Part shown: positions 8,551 to 16,425 of the stretch, in pieces
How positions within the stretch are numbered: the stretch's first letter is position 1
Layout: the number at the start of each line of letters is the position of its first letter
Source: Pirellulales bacterium
GTDB lineage: Bacteria; Planctomycetota; Planctomycetia; Pirellulales; JALHPA01
Direction: 5' to 3'
Assembly (NCBI GenBank): GCA_033762255.1
Contig: JANRLT010000035.1
Coordinates: 1-41,130, forward strand
Length of the DNA stretch: 41,130 bases
Notes under the pieces: generated by a model
What the model saw: only the letters and a program-made list of their open reading frames with translations
The model's database searches: none
Told to the model about the DNA's origin: nothing
Position numbers and translations under genes: made by a program

Positions 8551-9198
8551 ATGGCTACTGTCACAATAAACGCTGTCCCATCCACAACTCTCGCGGATAA
8601 TGACGGCATTGCCCCTATGGCGGTCCGGTTAGCACCGCTTATTCAGTTGGATGACCAGGCCTTCATGCAATTGGCCGACCAAAACCCGGATTACCGCTTT
8701 GAACAAAATTCCGCTGGAGAACTGGTGATTATGGCCCCCACGGGAGGAGATTCAGGTAATCAAAATTTTGATCTATTGTTACAACTGGGCATGTGGCATA
8801 AGAAACATAAATTGGGCAAATGCTTTGATTCCTCAACGATGTTCGTCTTGCCGAATCGAGCACGTCGCTCGCCCGACGCCAGTTGGGTGGCAAACAGTCG
8901 TTGGAACGCTTTGACAAAAGAGCAACAAAGATCATTTCCACCTATCTGTCCAGACTTTGTGATCGAGTTACGGTCCCCATCCGATCAACTCCATGTATTG
9001 ACAGACAAAATGGCCGAATACCTGGCCAATGGCGCGCAACTGGGCTGGCTGATCGACCCGCGAAACAAAACCGTCCACGTTTATCGACCTGGCAGCGAAC
9101 CGGTTATCCTGCAATCTCCGCCGTCCGTTTCCGGTGAGCCGCTGTTGCCGGGGTTTACACTTGATACCACGGAGTTATTCTCTATTTCAGTGGAATAA
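8551..9198 (+). CDS. Uma2-family (DUF820) putative restriction-fold protein, copy 2
   Basis: A 215-residue paralogue of the preceding gene, separated by only nine bases. It keeps the same blocks: DYRFEQNSAGELVIMAPTGG, RRSPDASWV, PDFVIELRSPSD and the EYLANGAQLGWLIDPRNKTV segment, which is almost identical to copy 1. The middle part (about residues 68-130) and the extreme C-terminus have diverged more. The GAGGTG just before the ATG may be its ribosome-binding site. Both copies interrupt what is otherwise an Fe-S locus. Confidence 0.85.
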   Translation: MATVTINAVPSTTLADNDGIAPMAVRLAPLIQLDDQAFMQLADQNPDYRFEQNSAGELVIMAPTGGDSGNQNFDLLLQLGMWHKKHKLGKCFDSSTMFVLPNRARRSPDASWVANSRWNALTKEQQRSFPPICPDFVIELRSPSDQLHVLTDKMAEYLANGAQLGWLIDPRNKTVHVYRPGSEPVILQSPPSVSGEPLLPGFTLDTTELFSISVE

Positions 9199-9262
9199 CC
9201 TTGTCATCACGCGTGGGCCTCTCCGTGTATTGATAAAACTCATTCCCTATCACATTAAAATT

Positions 9263-9955
9263 ATGCCTCTCACCGAAGAACTCATCCGCGAATCACTCAA
9301 GCAGGTCATCGACCCGGAATTGTTTGTCAATATTATTGACCTGGGCCTGGTGTATAACGTCACAACCGCCCCGGCAACCAGTATTGCCCAACCCGCGACC
9401 GTCGACGCACCGCATGGGACTGCGGCCATCGATGCCCATCATCAGCCCGCCATCGTGCCGCACGTACATTCCGCCGATTGCAACCATCATGGCCATACCG
9501 CGCACACCACTGGCCAAGCGGGCGATATTGCCGCAACCTCAAATCTATCTTCAGTGACAAACACGGCCACGACCACCAGCATTCCCGCCACGCCCCCCGC
9601 GCAACCCGCGGTACTGGATCTGGCCTCGGCGGTCGCCGCGGGGCAGGGGACTGCCGACGCCCCATTGACCGGAACTTGTGGAGGCGAATCACTTTCCACT
9701 TCAGGAGATTGTTGCGCGTCAGCCGACGGTAATAATGCCACGCCGCATATTCAACCAGAGTTCGAAGATATCTTTATCGAAATGACGCTGACCAGCCCCG
9801 CCTGCCCCGCGGGTCCGCAACTGATTGCCAATACCAAACAAGTCCTCGGCCGTCTCGAAGGTGTCAACAAAGTCGAAGTCCGCCTGGTCATGATTCCTCC
9901 CTGGACGCCGGATAAAATGACCGAGGCCGCCCGTGATCAATTGGGTATTTTTTAA
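9263..9955 (+). CDS. sufT: SufT/MIP18-family (DUF59) protein with a His/Cys-rich insertion
   Basis: The ends of this 230-residue protein form a DUF59 domain: ESLKQVIDPELFVNIIDLGL at residues 10-29 and, after about 130 residues, FIEMTLTSPACPAGPQLI with the conserved Cys (C181) and the family end PPWTPDKMTEAARDQLGIF. DUF59 proteins (SufT, PaaD, MIP18) help to mature Fe-S proteins. The insertion (about 34-167) is low-complexity, Ala/Thr/Pro-rich, with a His cluster (H51, H59, H60, H67, H69, C73, H75, H76, H78, H81) and C139, C150, C151. Start taken at 9263, where the family begins; the frame is open further upstream but overlaps the Uma2 gene. Confidence 0.88.
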   Translation: MPLTEELIRESLKQVIDPELFVNIIDLGLVYNVTTAPATSIAQPATVDAPHGTAAIDAHHQPAIVPHVHSADCNHHGHTAHTTGQAGDIAATSNLSSVTNTATTTSIPATPPAQPAVLDLASAVAAGQGTADAPLTGTCGGESLSTSGDCCASADGNNATPHIQPEFEDIFIEMTLTSPACPAGPQLIANTKQVLGRLEGVNKVEVRLVMIPPWTPDKMTEAARDQLGIF

Positions 9956-10188
9956 AATGGTCGCCAAACTTAAAAATTATTTTCATAACGAATAATTATC
10001 TTTGGCTGCAACTTAGGCGTAGCGCATTTTGACTGGCGCGCTTTTCCCTGCGCTTCCAGAAAATTTCTTGCATTTCCGCGCGCAGAGGCCTAAACTACAA
10101 CTTCTTATCCGATTCGCCTGGTCATTCAGCATAATACCCGGGCTATGTGTCGCTTTCTCCTTTATTGTCCTTATTCCCCTTAAAAACC

Positions 10189-11355
10189 ATGCCCCAGTTC
10201 CAACTTGACCGCCGCGCGTTTGTCTCCACCAGTCTCGCCGCCAGCGCCGCCCTGGCCGCGTCCGCCAATGCCATCGCCCAGGCCGATCCAAAGAAGATCA
10301 AGGTCGCGGTCATTGGCTGCGGCAGCGTGTCAAATATGTACCTGCCGCATTTGTCCAAATCTCCCCATGTGGAACTTGTCAGCGCGTGCGACATCATCCC
10401 CGAACGGGCCGCCGACCAAGCTAATAAATTCAATATCCCTAATCACTATCCCCATATCGATAAACTGCTCGCCGGCGCGCCGTTTGATTTGCTGGTCAAT
10501 CTGACCGACATGCAGGAGCATGAGCGGCTTAACAAAATCGCGATCACCGCCGGTAAACACGTCTGGAGCGAAAAACCGCTGGCAAACTCCCTCGCCGCGG
10601 GACAGGACCTCTTGGCCCTGGCCAAAAAACAGGGCGTGCGCATCTGGGGCGCCCCCGCCATGGTCATGAGTCCGCAGTTCGCCTTTATGGCCCAATCCTT
10701 TAACGCCGGCAAGTTGGGCCGTCCCGCCGCCGCTCATGCCACCTATGGGCACGAAGGCCCCGGCTGGTCCGCCTTTTTTTATGAGGCTGGCGGCGGCAGC
10801 ATGCCCGATCTGGCCGTGTACAACTTTACCACGCTGACCGGCATCCTTGGCCCGGCCAAATCAGTCGTTGCCATGACCAGCATTGTCACGCCCGAACGCC
10901 ATGTGACCAAGGGGGGGACCATCAAAGTCGCCGCCGAGGATAACGCCATGGTTCTCATGGAGCATAACAACGGCCTGATCTCCCACGTGCAAAGCGGCTT
11001 TAACTACTTTAACCCCCACGGCCACGACGGCAGCCAGGAACAGCGGCACACCGTCACCATCGTCGGCAGCAAGGGACACATGGGCCTGGTGGGATACGAC
11101 TGGGCGCCCCAAGGGGTCGATCTGGCGACGGAGGACCAGCCCCAGCCCCAGCGGCACGCGACCGACGCGGGGGATTTTGTGTGGCAAATGGGGGCTTCCC
11201 TGGCCGCCCGCACATTGGCCACCGGCGAAAACCTGCTGATCACGCCGGAGCACGCGCTGCACGTGCTAGAGATCATGCAAGCCGCGCGGGAATCGCAAAA
11301 AAACGGCCAGCGAATCAAGCTAACGTCAAACTTTAAATGGCCGGTGGTGGAATAG
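10189..11355 (+). CDS. Gfo/Idh/MocA-family oxidoreductase with twin-arginine leader
   Basis: The 388-residue protein begins with a leader with the twin-Arg pair in LDRRAFVSTS and an Ala-rich hydrophobic stretch, as in exported planctomycete Gfo/Idh proteins. The NAD(P)-binding Rossmann motif KVAVIGCGSVSNMY follows at about 38-51, and EKPLANS is the conserved family motif with the Lys. The family oxidises or reduces sugars and derivatives using NAD(P); the substrate here is unknown. The start at 10189 (MPQFQLDRR) gives a normal leader. Neighbouring genes give no pathway. A 7-bp hairpin follows the stop. Confidence 0.88.
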   Translation: MPQFQLDRRAFVSTSLAASAALAASANAIAQADPKKIKVAVIGCGSVSNMYLPHLSKSPHVELVSACDIIPERAADQANKFNIPNHYPHIDKLLAGAPFDLLVNLTDMQEHERLNKIAITAGKHVWSEKPLANSLAAGQDLLALAKKQGVRIWGAPAMVMSPQFAFMAQSFNAGKLGRPAAAHATYGHEGPGWSAFFYEAGGGSMPDLAVYNFTTLTGILGPAKSVVAMTSIVTPERHVTKGGTIKVAAEDNAMVLMEHNNGLISHVQSGFNYFNPHGHDGSQEQRHTVTIVGSKGHMGLVGYDWAPQGVDLATEDQPQPQRHATDAGDFVWQMGASLAARTLATGENLLITPEHALHVLEIMQAARESQKNGQRIKLTSNFKWPVVE

Positions 11356-11370
11356 GGGAAAAAAGTAGTA

Positions 11371-11388
11371 GGCACGGTCCTCCGTGCC
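11371..11388 (+). terminator. Stem-loop after the first Gfo/Idh gene
   Basis: GGCACGG (11371-11377) and CCGTGCC (11382-11388) pair around TCCT. There is no T tract, so it is a weak terminator or an unrelated small dispersed repeat. Confidence 0.35.
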
Positions 11389-11453
11389 GTAAATGCATGG
11401 GTGATTCAAGCACTTGCGGTTTTAAGTTGTGCCATTGCGCATTCTGCCAGGAA

Positions 11454-11528
11454 CCGGGTACCCCAGGAACTTGTTCCTGTGCCGCGCAGCGGCAAGAAGC
11501 AATTTCCTTGCCAACACACTTGAATCCC
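11454..11528 (+). repeat. REP-like element, copy 1 (forward)
   Basis: A 75-base unit starts with CCGGGTACCCCAGGAAC and ends with TTGAATCCC. It contains the palindrome CCAGGAAC-TT-GTTCCTG and a second stem GCCGC-GCA-GCGGC. It repeats immediately as copy 2, six bases further on, and in inverted form beyond the RAYT gene. Confidence 0.85.
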
Positions 11529-11534
11529 AACATA

Positions 11535-11609
11535 CCGGGTACCCCAGGAACTTGTTCCTGGGCGGCGCAGCCGCAAGAAGCAATTTCCTTGCCAGCACAG
11601 TTGAATCCC
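11535..11609 (+). repeat. REP-like element, copy 2 (forward)
   Basis: It repeats copy 1 over 75 bases with few changes. The second stem reads GCGGC-GCA-GCCGC: relative to copy 1 one base pair is swapped on both sides, so pairing is retained. It ends 14 bases before the RAYT start codon. Confidence 0.85.
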
Positions 11610-11623
11610 GTTAAACTTATTCC

Positions 11624-12145
11624 ATGTCCGACAAACGGCGGATCACCGATGATGAACTATACGCCCACTTCCTCAGCTTTTCAGTCGCACGGCGGCGAAA
11701 ATTGTTCAGCCTCGACCATCCCAAGCGGATCCTCCTGGGCGTGCTCAATCAACAACTGGAAAACTGGCAGGCACGCTGCGTGGGCTTTGTCATCATGCCG
11801 GACCACGTGCATGCCATCATTTGGTTGTCCCAAATTCAGCAGCTTTCGGATTTCATGCGGGACTGGAAGCGGCACTCCAGCTTTCACATTCGCAACTGGT
11901 ATCGCGACACGGCTCCCAAGTATTTTGCGGAATTCAGCCTGGGGGACAAATTCTGGCAGGCAAAGTACTATCCGTTTGCGATCTATACTCGCAAAAAAAT
12001 GGAAGAGAAGCTCACTTACATGCACCAAAATCCCGTCCGCGCGGGACTGGTCGCCAAAGCCGCCGATTGGCGGTGGAGTTCCGCGCGTTGGTATCATGGA
12101 CGCCGCAGCGTGGGCGTGCCGATCCGCTGGGTGGAATGTGACTAG
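11624..12145 (+). CDS. REP-associated tyrosine transposase (RAYT, Y1_Tnp)
   Basis: The 173-residue protein is a Y1-type HUH nuclease of the RAYT group. The metal-binding HUH motif is in MPDHVHAII (H61, H63) and the probable catalytic Tyr is Y132 in LTYMHQNPVRAGLV; RWSSARWY is the usual C-terminal signature. RAYTs are single-copy domesticated relatives of IS200/IS605 transposases that cut and join REP hairpins. The gene is intact and is flanked by two forward REP copies and one inverted copy, the classical RAYT/REP arrangement. The ATG at 11624 directly follows REP copy 2, so the repeat may influence its translation. Confidence 0.93.
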   Translation: MSDKRRITDDELYAHFLSFSVARRRKLFSLDHPKRILLGVLNQQLENWQARCVGFVIMPDHVHAIIWLSQIQQLSDFMRDWKRHSSFHIRNWYRDTAPKYFAEFSLGDKFWQAKYYPFAIYTRKKMEEKLTYMHQNPVRAGLVAKAADWRWSSARWYHGRRSVGVPIRWVECD

Positions 12146-12182
12146 AATTGCGAAAGGTGAATCAAATGGGATACATACTCCC

Positions 12183-12235
12183 GGAAATGCTTCTTGCGGC
12201 TGCGCCGCCCAGGAACAAGTTCCTGGGGTACCCGG
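12183..12235 (-). repeat. REP-like element, copy 3 (inverted, truncated)
   Basis: The complement of this stretch reads CCGGGTACCCCAGGAAC followed by the GTTCCTGG arm and the GCGGC-GCA-GCCGC stem, matching copy 2. It lacks the last 20 or so bases of the 75-base unit. It lies 37 bases after the RAYT stop and completes an inverted REP flank. Confidence 0.85.
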
Positions 12236-12447
12236 TTAAATTTAAGCGGTCAACTGGCGATGCGACTGAAGCAAATACCAATTTTGTGGATATTGGGCAT
12301 CAACTGATTCCCAATACACCATGACTGTTTTTACACGCACAACTGTAACCCTTACCCGGTGAGTCAATGCTTTATATTTGTGCCGGAACGATTCTACTAA
12401 TATGCAGATGCACGCTATCACGATCACGGGCCATCGTTCGTGTAAGT

Positions 12448-13050
12448 ATGCACCGATTGGCATTCCTCATTTTGTTGAGTTGTATAATGTTACCCGCAGC
12501 GGAAATCAACAATCAGACAATTGATTATTATAGAGCAAAAGTCAATCAAGCAAAGTCCAGTCTTCCTGATTACGAAATCAATTATATTTTTTTAAAGTTA
12601 ATGTTACAAGACATTAGTTCAGCGGTTACTGAAGCGCATATCCATCAATGCATCGATATGTTAATGGAGCTTAAGTCACCGATTGCAATAGATCTTTGTG
12701 TCAAACATTTGCTTGACAAACCTGCGTTTAGCGGTAAATTTATTTTTGTGTTCGCCAACAATCCGCCCACCACATATAATAAATTATGTGATTATCTGCT
12801 TACAACAAACGAGGAAGGTCTGCATAAACTGATAGATTATATATCCAAAAATGAACTTCCTGCTAAAGCTCGTGAAAAATATATCTATTATGCCGCTTGT
12901 TGTTTAGTTCATAGTCAAGATAAAAAGCCGTTGCAAATCCAAGCCTATCTGCAATACCTGTACTCCCGTTATGAAGAAAAGCTAATTGATGATATAGGAA
13001 ATGCCATACAAAAAGTTAAGATCGAGAGTCCCAGTGGTAGAGGTCGTTAA
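12448..13050 (+). CDS. AT-rich secreted protein of unknown function
   Basis: From the ATG at 12448 the 200-residue product begins with a clear signal peptide (MHRLAFLILLSCIMLPAAE). The rest is mostly helical-looking, with repeated patterns of Leu, Tyr and Lys (DYLLTTNEEGLHKLIDYI), reminiscent of helical-repeat proteins, and no motif I recognise. An in-frame ATG at 12367 would add a second hydrophobic segment and is less likely. The gene is markedly richer in A and T than its neighbours and follows the RAYT island, suggesting later acquisition. Homologues and function are unknown. Confidence 0.6.
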   Translation: MHRLAFLILLSCIMLPAAEINNQTIDYYRAKVNQAKSSLPDYEINYIFLKLMLQDISSAVTEAHIHQCIDMLMELKSPIAIDLCVKHLLDKPAFSGKFIFVFANNPPTTYNKLCDYLLTTNEEGLHKLIDYISKNELPAKAREKYIYYAACCLVHSQDKKPLQIQAYLQYLYSRYEEKLIDDIGNAIQKVKIESPSGRGR

Positions 13051-13230
13051 GATACACTCCCCATGCATCTTGCCTTTCTTTGGGAATATGGCGCGGGATT
13101 GGGGCACCTTGCCCAGATTGTGCCCGTTGCCGCCGCCTGCGCCGCGCAGAGCCTTCACGCAAATGGCAGACAGCCGTTATAATTTAAGGGCTTGTCAGTT
13201 TTTTTACGTATTGCCTGGCTGCGTGCCTTT

Positions 13231-14823
13231 ATGAATTGTAATTTTATCGTTCGCGCGCTTGTAATGGGGGTGCTTGGCAGTGGAGCTTTTGTGGGGATTG
13301 CCACCACATCCAACAGGACGGATTCCCAGCCTGTTTCACGACAGACTCCATACGCGGAAATTCAATGCCTGGACGCCGACACCGGACGCGGCATCCCCCT
13401 GGTCGAGTTGGAAACCGTGCATGGACTGCGCTTTGTTACCGATAACGCGGGGCGGGTGGCGCTCCATGAACCTGACCTGCTCGATCAAGAAATCCACCTT
13501 TCCATTCACGCCCACAATTATCACGTACCCGCAGACGGATTTGGCTTTCGCGGCGCGCGAATCACACCCCGTGTCGGCCAACCCGCCTTGATCAAACTCT
13601 CCCGCAGTCAACCAGCCGAGCGGCTATGTCGTTTGACGGGGACGGGGCTTTTTCGCGATAGCCTGCTGTTGAAATATGACATTCCCCCACAATCGGCGGC
13701 CCCCTCGGGCAACGTCGCTGGACAGGATTCCATTCAAGCAGCCCGTTACGGCGATAAAATTTTTTGCCTGTGGGGGGACACGCTACGCCTGGCGTATCCC
13801 CTGGGGCTGTATCGCATGGCCGGTGCCACACTGCCAATTCCCAACCCCACCGATCCGGAAAGCGACCCGGCCGACGGGTTGGCTTATCAATACGTTACCG
13901 ACGAAAAGTCCGGCTTTGTCCGGGCCATGATGCCCTTGCCCGAGCGACCCGCGGGGGTTATCTGGATCTTTGGCCTGGGCGTGGCGCCGGATGCCAGCGG
14001 CAAACCTCGGCTGTTTGGCCATTACTCGCGGCGCAAGGGTCTGGATGGCGAGTACGAACAAGGGATAGCCGTCTATCATGATGAACTAAAAATCTTTCAG
14101 CCCGCTTATGAACTCCCCTTGGGGGAAGTCTGGCGGCGACCGTCGGGCCATCCGCTGCTGCATGAGGAAGATGGCCAAAAATGGATATATTTTGGCAGTC
14201 CCACTCCGAATGTCCGCATACCTGCCAAATGGGAAGCCGTTATCGACCCCGCCCAGTATGAGGCGTACACTTGTTATGACCCCCAATCGGCGGGAGGAAA
14301 GTGGCGTCCACTGTTGAGTTCAAATGGTGAGCCACAGTGGCGTTGGCAGCGAGACTTGCCCCCGGTTACTTCAAAGCAAGAAGCCGAGTGGGTTGCCGTG
14401 GGAATCATCAAGCCGGAATTTACCCGCTATTTGCCTGTGAATGTTGCGGATGGCATGGAACGGGTGCAACTACATAGCGGCACTGTCCGCTGGAACGCTT
14501 ACCGGCGGCGTTGGATTCTTATTGCCGGCCAAATCCAGGGCACCGCATCGCATTTAGGCGAAGTCTGGTATGCCGAGGCCAAGCATCCCACCGGACCCTT
14601 TAGCAAAGCCAGCAAAGTTGCCACGCATGACCGGCAGACATTTTATAATGTGTGCCACCATGACTGGCTGGATAAGCAGGCTGGCCGGGAGATCCACTTT
14701 GAAGGGACCTACACCAACGAGTTTTCCGGCAATCCACACAAAACTGCCCGTTACAATTATAATCAAGTGCTCTATCGCCTGAACCTGGATGCGCGGGAGT
14801 TGCGGGAAGCACGGGTGGAATAA
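13231..14823 (+). CDS. Secreted protein with putative regulatory-like N-domain and beta-propeller-like body
   Basis: The product (530 residues from the ATG at 13231) has a hydrophobic leader (IVRALVMGVLGSGAFVGIA) likely to direct export. Residues about 40-120 look like a carboxypeptidase-regulatory-type beta sandwich (DADTGRGIPLVELETVHG, then TDNAGRVAL). The remainder has repeated Trp/Gly-rich beta segments (IFCLWGDTLR, GVIWIFGLGV, KWIYFGSPTP, EVWYAEAKHP) and resembles a five-bladed propeller of the glycoside-hydrolase-43/DUF4185 kind, so a role on sugars is possible. No catalytic triad could be placed with confidence. An in-frame TTG at 13192 is an alternative start. The ACP-like gene follows after 25 bases. 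Confidence 0.65.
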   Translation: MNCNFIVRALVMGVLGSGAFVGIATTSNRTDSQPVSRQTPYAEIQCLDADTGRGIPLVELETVHGLRFVTDNAGRVALHEPDLLDQEIHLSIHAHNYHVPADGFGFRGARITPRVGQPALIKLSRSQPAERLCRLTGTGLFRDSLLLKYDIPPQSAAPSGNVAGQDSIQAARYGDKIFCLWGDTLRLAYPLGLYRMAGATLPIPNPTDPESDPADGLAYQYVTDEKSGFVRAMMPLPERPAGVIWIFGLGVAPDASGKPRLFGHYSRRKGLDGEYEQGIAVYHDELKIFQPAYELPLGEVWRRPSGHPLLHEEDGQKWIYFGSPTPNVRIPAKWEAVIDPAQYEAYTCYDPQSAGGKWRPLLSSNGEPQWRWQRDLPPVTSKQEAEWVAVGIIKPEFTRYLPVNVADGMERVQLHSGTVRWNAYRRRWILIAGQIQGTASHLGEVWYAEAKHPTGPFSKASKVATHDRQTFYNVCHHDWLDKQAGREIHFEGTYTNEFSGNPHKTARYNYNQVLYRLNLDARELREARVE

Positions 14824-14848
14824 CCCATTTAGCGATCGATGGTGAGTC

Positions 14849-15535
14849 GTGGGTTTAGACAGCGTCGAACTTGTCATGAGTGTTGAAGAGCATTTCGGTA
14901 TTCGACTCAAAGGGGACGAATGCGCTGAAATAAAGACGGTGGGTGATTTAGTACAACTATGCCAAAAATATTTGCTCGCCGCCCATGAGCCCCGTTGCCG
15001 ACATATCGGCGCTTTTTATCAATTGCGCGAACTGGTGCGGCAGATTTTGCATGATCCGTCAGCGCGCATTCGCCCACGCGAGAGCATCGCCGCCCGACTG
15101 ACAATTAGGCATAGAAAGATTTTGTGGCAAAGATTATCAACAGTGTTAAAGGGGGAACCCCATTCACTCCGCCGACCGCCACTGCTGCGTCGGGCACTCA
15201 TCATGCTCTGGGCGATATTGGCGGCGGTGTGGATCTGGCCGGCTATGGCGTGGGATGTGCGAATATTGCCCCTCTCGCTCCTGTTTTGTGTTGCCACGGT
15301 ATATGTCCTGCACATCATCACTCTCCCCCTACGCTGGCATCCCCCGAAAGATTATCAAACTTTTGGCCAGGTAACCTTGCAAGCCGTGGCAGCCCAGGCG
15401 GCGACAAAGTCGACTGACAGGACGGATTTTGTCTCAACTTTTTTGCAGGTGCGCGGGATTATTCTTAACAACCTGAACGTCAAGCCAGATGCCGTCACCC
15501 CCGCCACGCGGTTTGTGGAGGATTTGGGCTTTTGA
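14849..15535 (+). CDS. Acyl-carrier-like membrane protein with permuted carrier halves
   Basis: The 228-residue product begins with GTG and the sequence GLDSVELVMSVEEHFGIRL, the second half of an acyl carrier domain including the phosphopantetheine-accepting Ser, then KTVGDLVQL. Two hydrophobic segments lie at about 112-165 (RRALIMLWAILAAVWIWPAM and LPLSLLFCVATVYVLHIITL). The C-terminus ends with VRGIILNNLNVKPDAVTPAT and then RFVEDLGF, which is the first half of an acyl carrier domain. A hairpin of two membrane spans would put both termini on one side, allowing them to form one carrier. I recall related proteins starting MGLDSVE in other bacteria, so this is probably a family, not a frameshift. 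The acyl substrate is unknown. Confidence 0.7.
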   Translation: MGLDSVELVMSVEEHFGIRLKGDECAEIKTVGDLVQLCQKYLLAAHEPRCRHIGAFYQLRELVRQILHDPSARIRPRESIAARLTIRHRKILWQRLSTVLKGEPHSLRRPPLLRRALIMLWAILAAVWIWPAMAWDVRILPLSLLFCVATVYVLHIITLPLRWHPPKDYQTFGQVTLQAVAAQAATKSTDRTDFVSTFLQVRGIILNNLNVKPDAVTPATRFVEDLGF

Positions 15536-15748
15536 ACCCGCCTGTTTACATGGAATTGCGGATCATACGGGGTTTGTGGACACTCGGTTTGATTTTGTGC
15601 CACGGGTTGTGCTAAGGTAATTGGCGGGAAATATTTTTTTGTATATTATTGCCAAGATTTTTGCACCAAACGCGAAACACCAATTATCCACACGCGGAGG
15701 GCGTGTCGCGGTGATCTTGGGCGGGCTATTTTTGCATAGGAATGAATC

Positions 15749-16291
15749 ATGGACATTGGCGATCAACTGCAAAAGCTGCAAAAATTGTATGAAAGCGGCG
15801 GTCTGTCACACGCGGAATACGCCAAAGCGAAGGATCTGCTGCTGAATTCGGCGGCGGCCTCCACCACGCCCAATTATTATCAAGCGCCGGATTTTTCGGC
15901 CGCGGCGGAGAATTTTGTTCCAGAAGCGCCCTTACCCGTGGCGCAGCCGGTGATCACCGATGCGGAGACGCGACAATGGGGGATGTTTATCCATTTTTCG
16001 CTTTTGGCCGGGTTTTTAGTCCCCTTTGCGGGGTTGATCCTGCCGATTTTGATATGGCAGGTGAAAAAGAACGAATTGCCCGGCGTGGATATTCATGGCA
16101 AGATCGCGGTCAATGCGATCATCACATTTTTGATATACGGCATATTCAGCATCCTGCTTTGCTTTGTGCTGATCGGTATTCCACTGCTATTTGCGTTAGG
16201 CTTGGCGGGGATCATTTTTCCCATTATCGGCGGCATTAAGGCCAATAACGGCGAGGCCTGGAAGTATCCCCTGCTGATTGAGTTTATTTAG
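15749..16291 (+). CDS. SHOCT-DUF4870 membrane protein
   Basis: The 180-residue protein has an N-terminal SHOCT-like oligomerisation helix pair (LQKLQKLYESGGLSHAEYAK), a Pro/Ala-rich linker, and a DUF4870-type membrane part of three to four helices at about 75-165 (FIHFSLLAGFLVPFAGLILP, IAVNAIITFLIYGIFSILLC, FALGLAGIIFPIIGGI). DUF4870 members are small inner-membrane proteins of unknown role. The ATG at 15749 is preceded by AGGA. The 213 bases before it hold no gene. Confidence 0.85.
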   Translation: MDIGDQLQKLQKLYESGGLSHAEYAKAKDLLLNSAAASTTPNYYQAPDFSAAAENFVPEAPLPVAQPVITDAETRQWGMFIHFSLLAGFLVPFAGLILPILIWQVKKNELPGVDIHGKIAVNAIITFLIYGIFSILLCFVLIGIPLLFALGLAGIIFPIIGGIKANNGEAWKYPLLIEFI

Positions 16292-16425
16292 TAATGGGAT
16301 GATCAGGCAGCGCGACATACAGCCAATGGCGAACCCCGGCTCATTGACATTAATTCTTTGCGGGATAACAATCTGGGAACTGTGTGGGTGACTATTCCCA
16401 TTTGATTCTCAACTAAGCGGCCAAT

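Noticed and set aside
9134-9262. An earlier start for the SufT-like gene
   Set aside because: It overlaps the Uma2 gene and the DUF59 domain starts directly at the ATG at 9263.
10189-11355. Function of the Gfo/Idh protein in inositol metabolism
   Set aside because: The family is too diverse; nothing nearby supports a substrate.
11337-12239. A 300-codon plus-strand frame overlapping the RAYT gene
   Set aside because: It translates the REP repeats and runs in another frame through the RAYT, whose HUH and Tyr motifs are intact in the 11624 frame.
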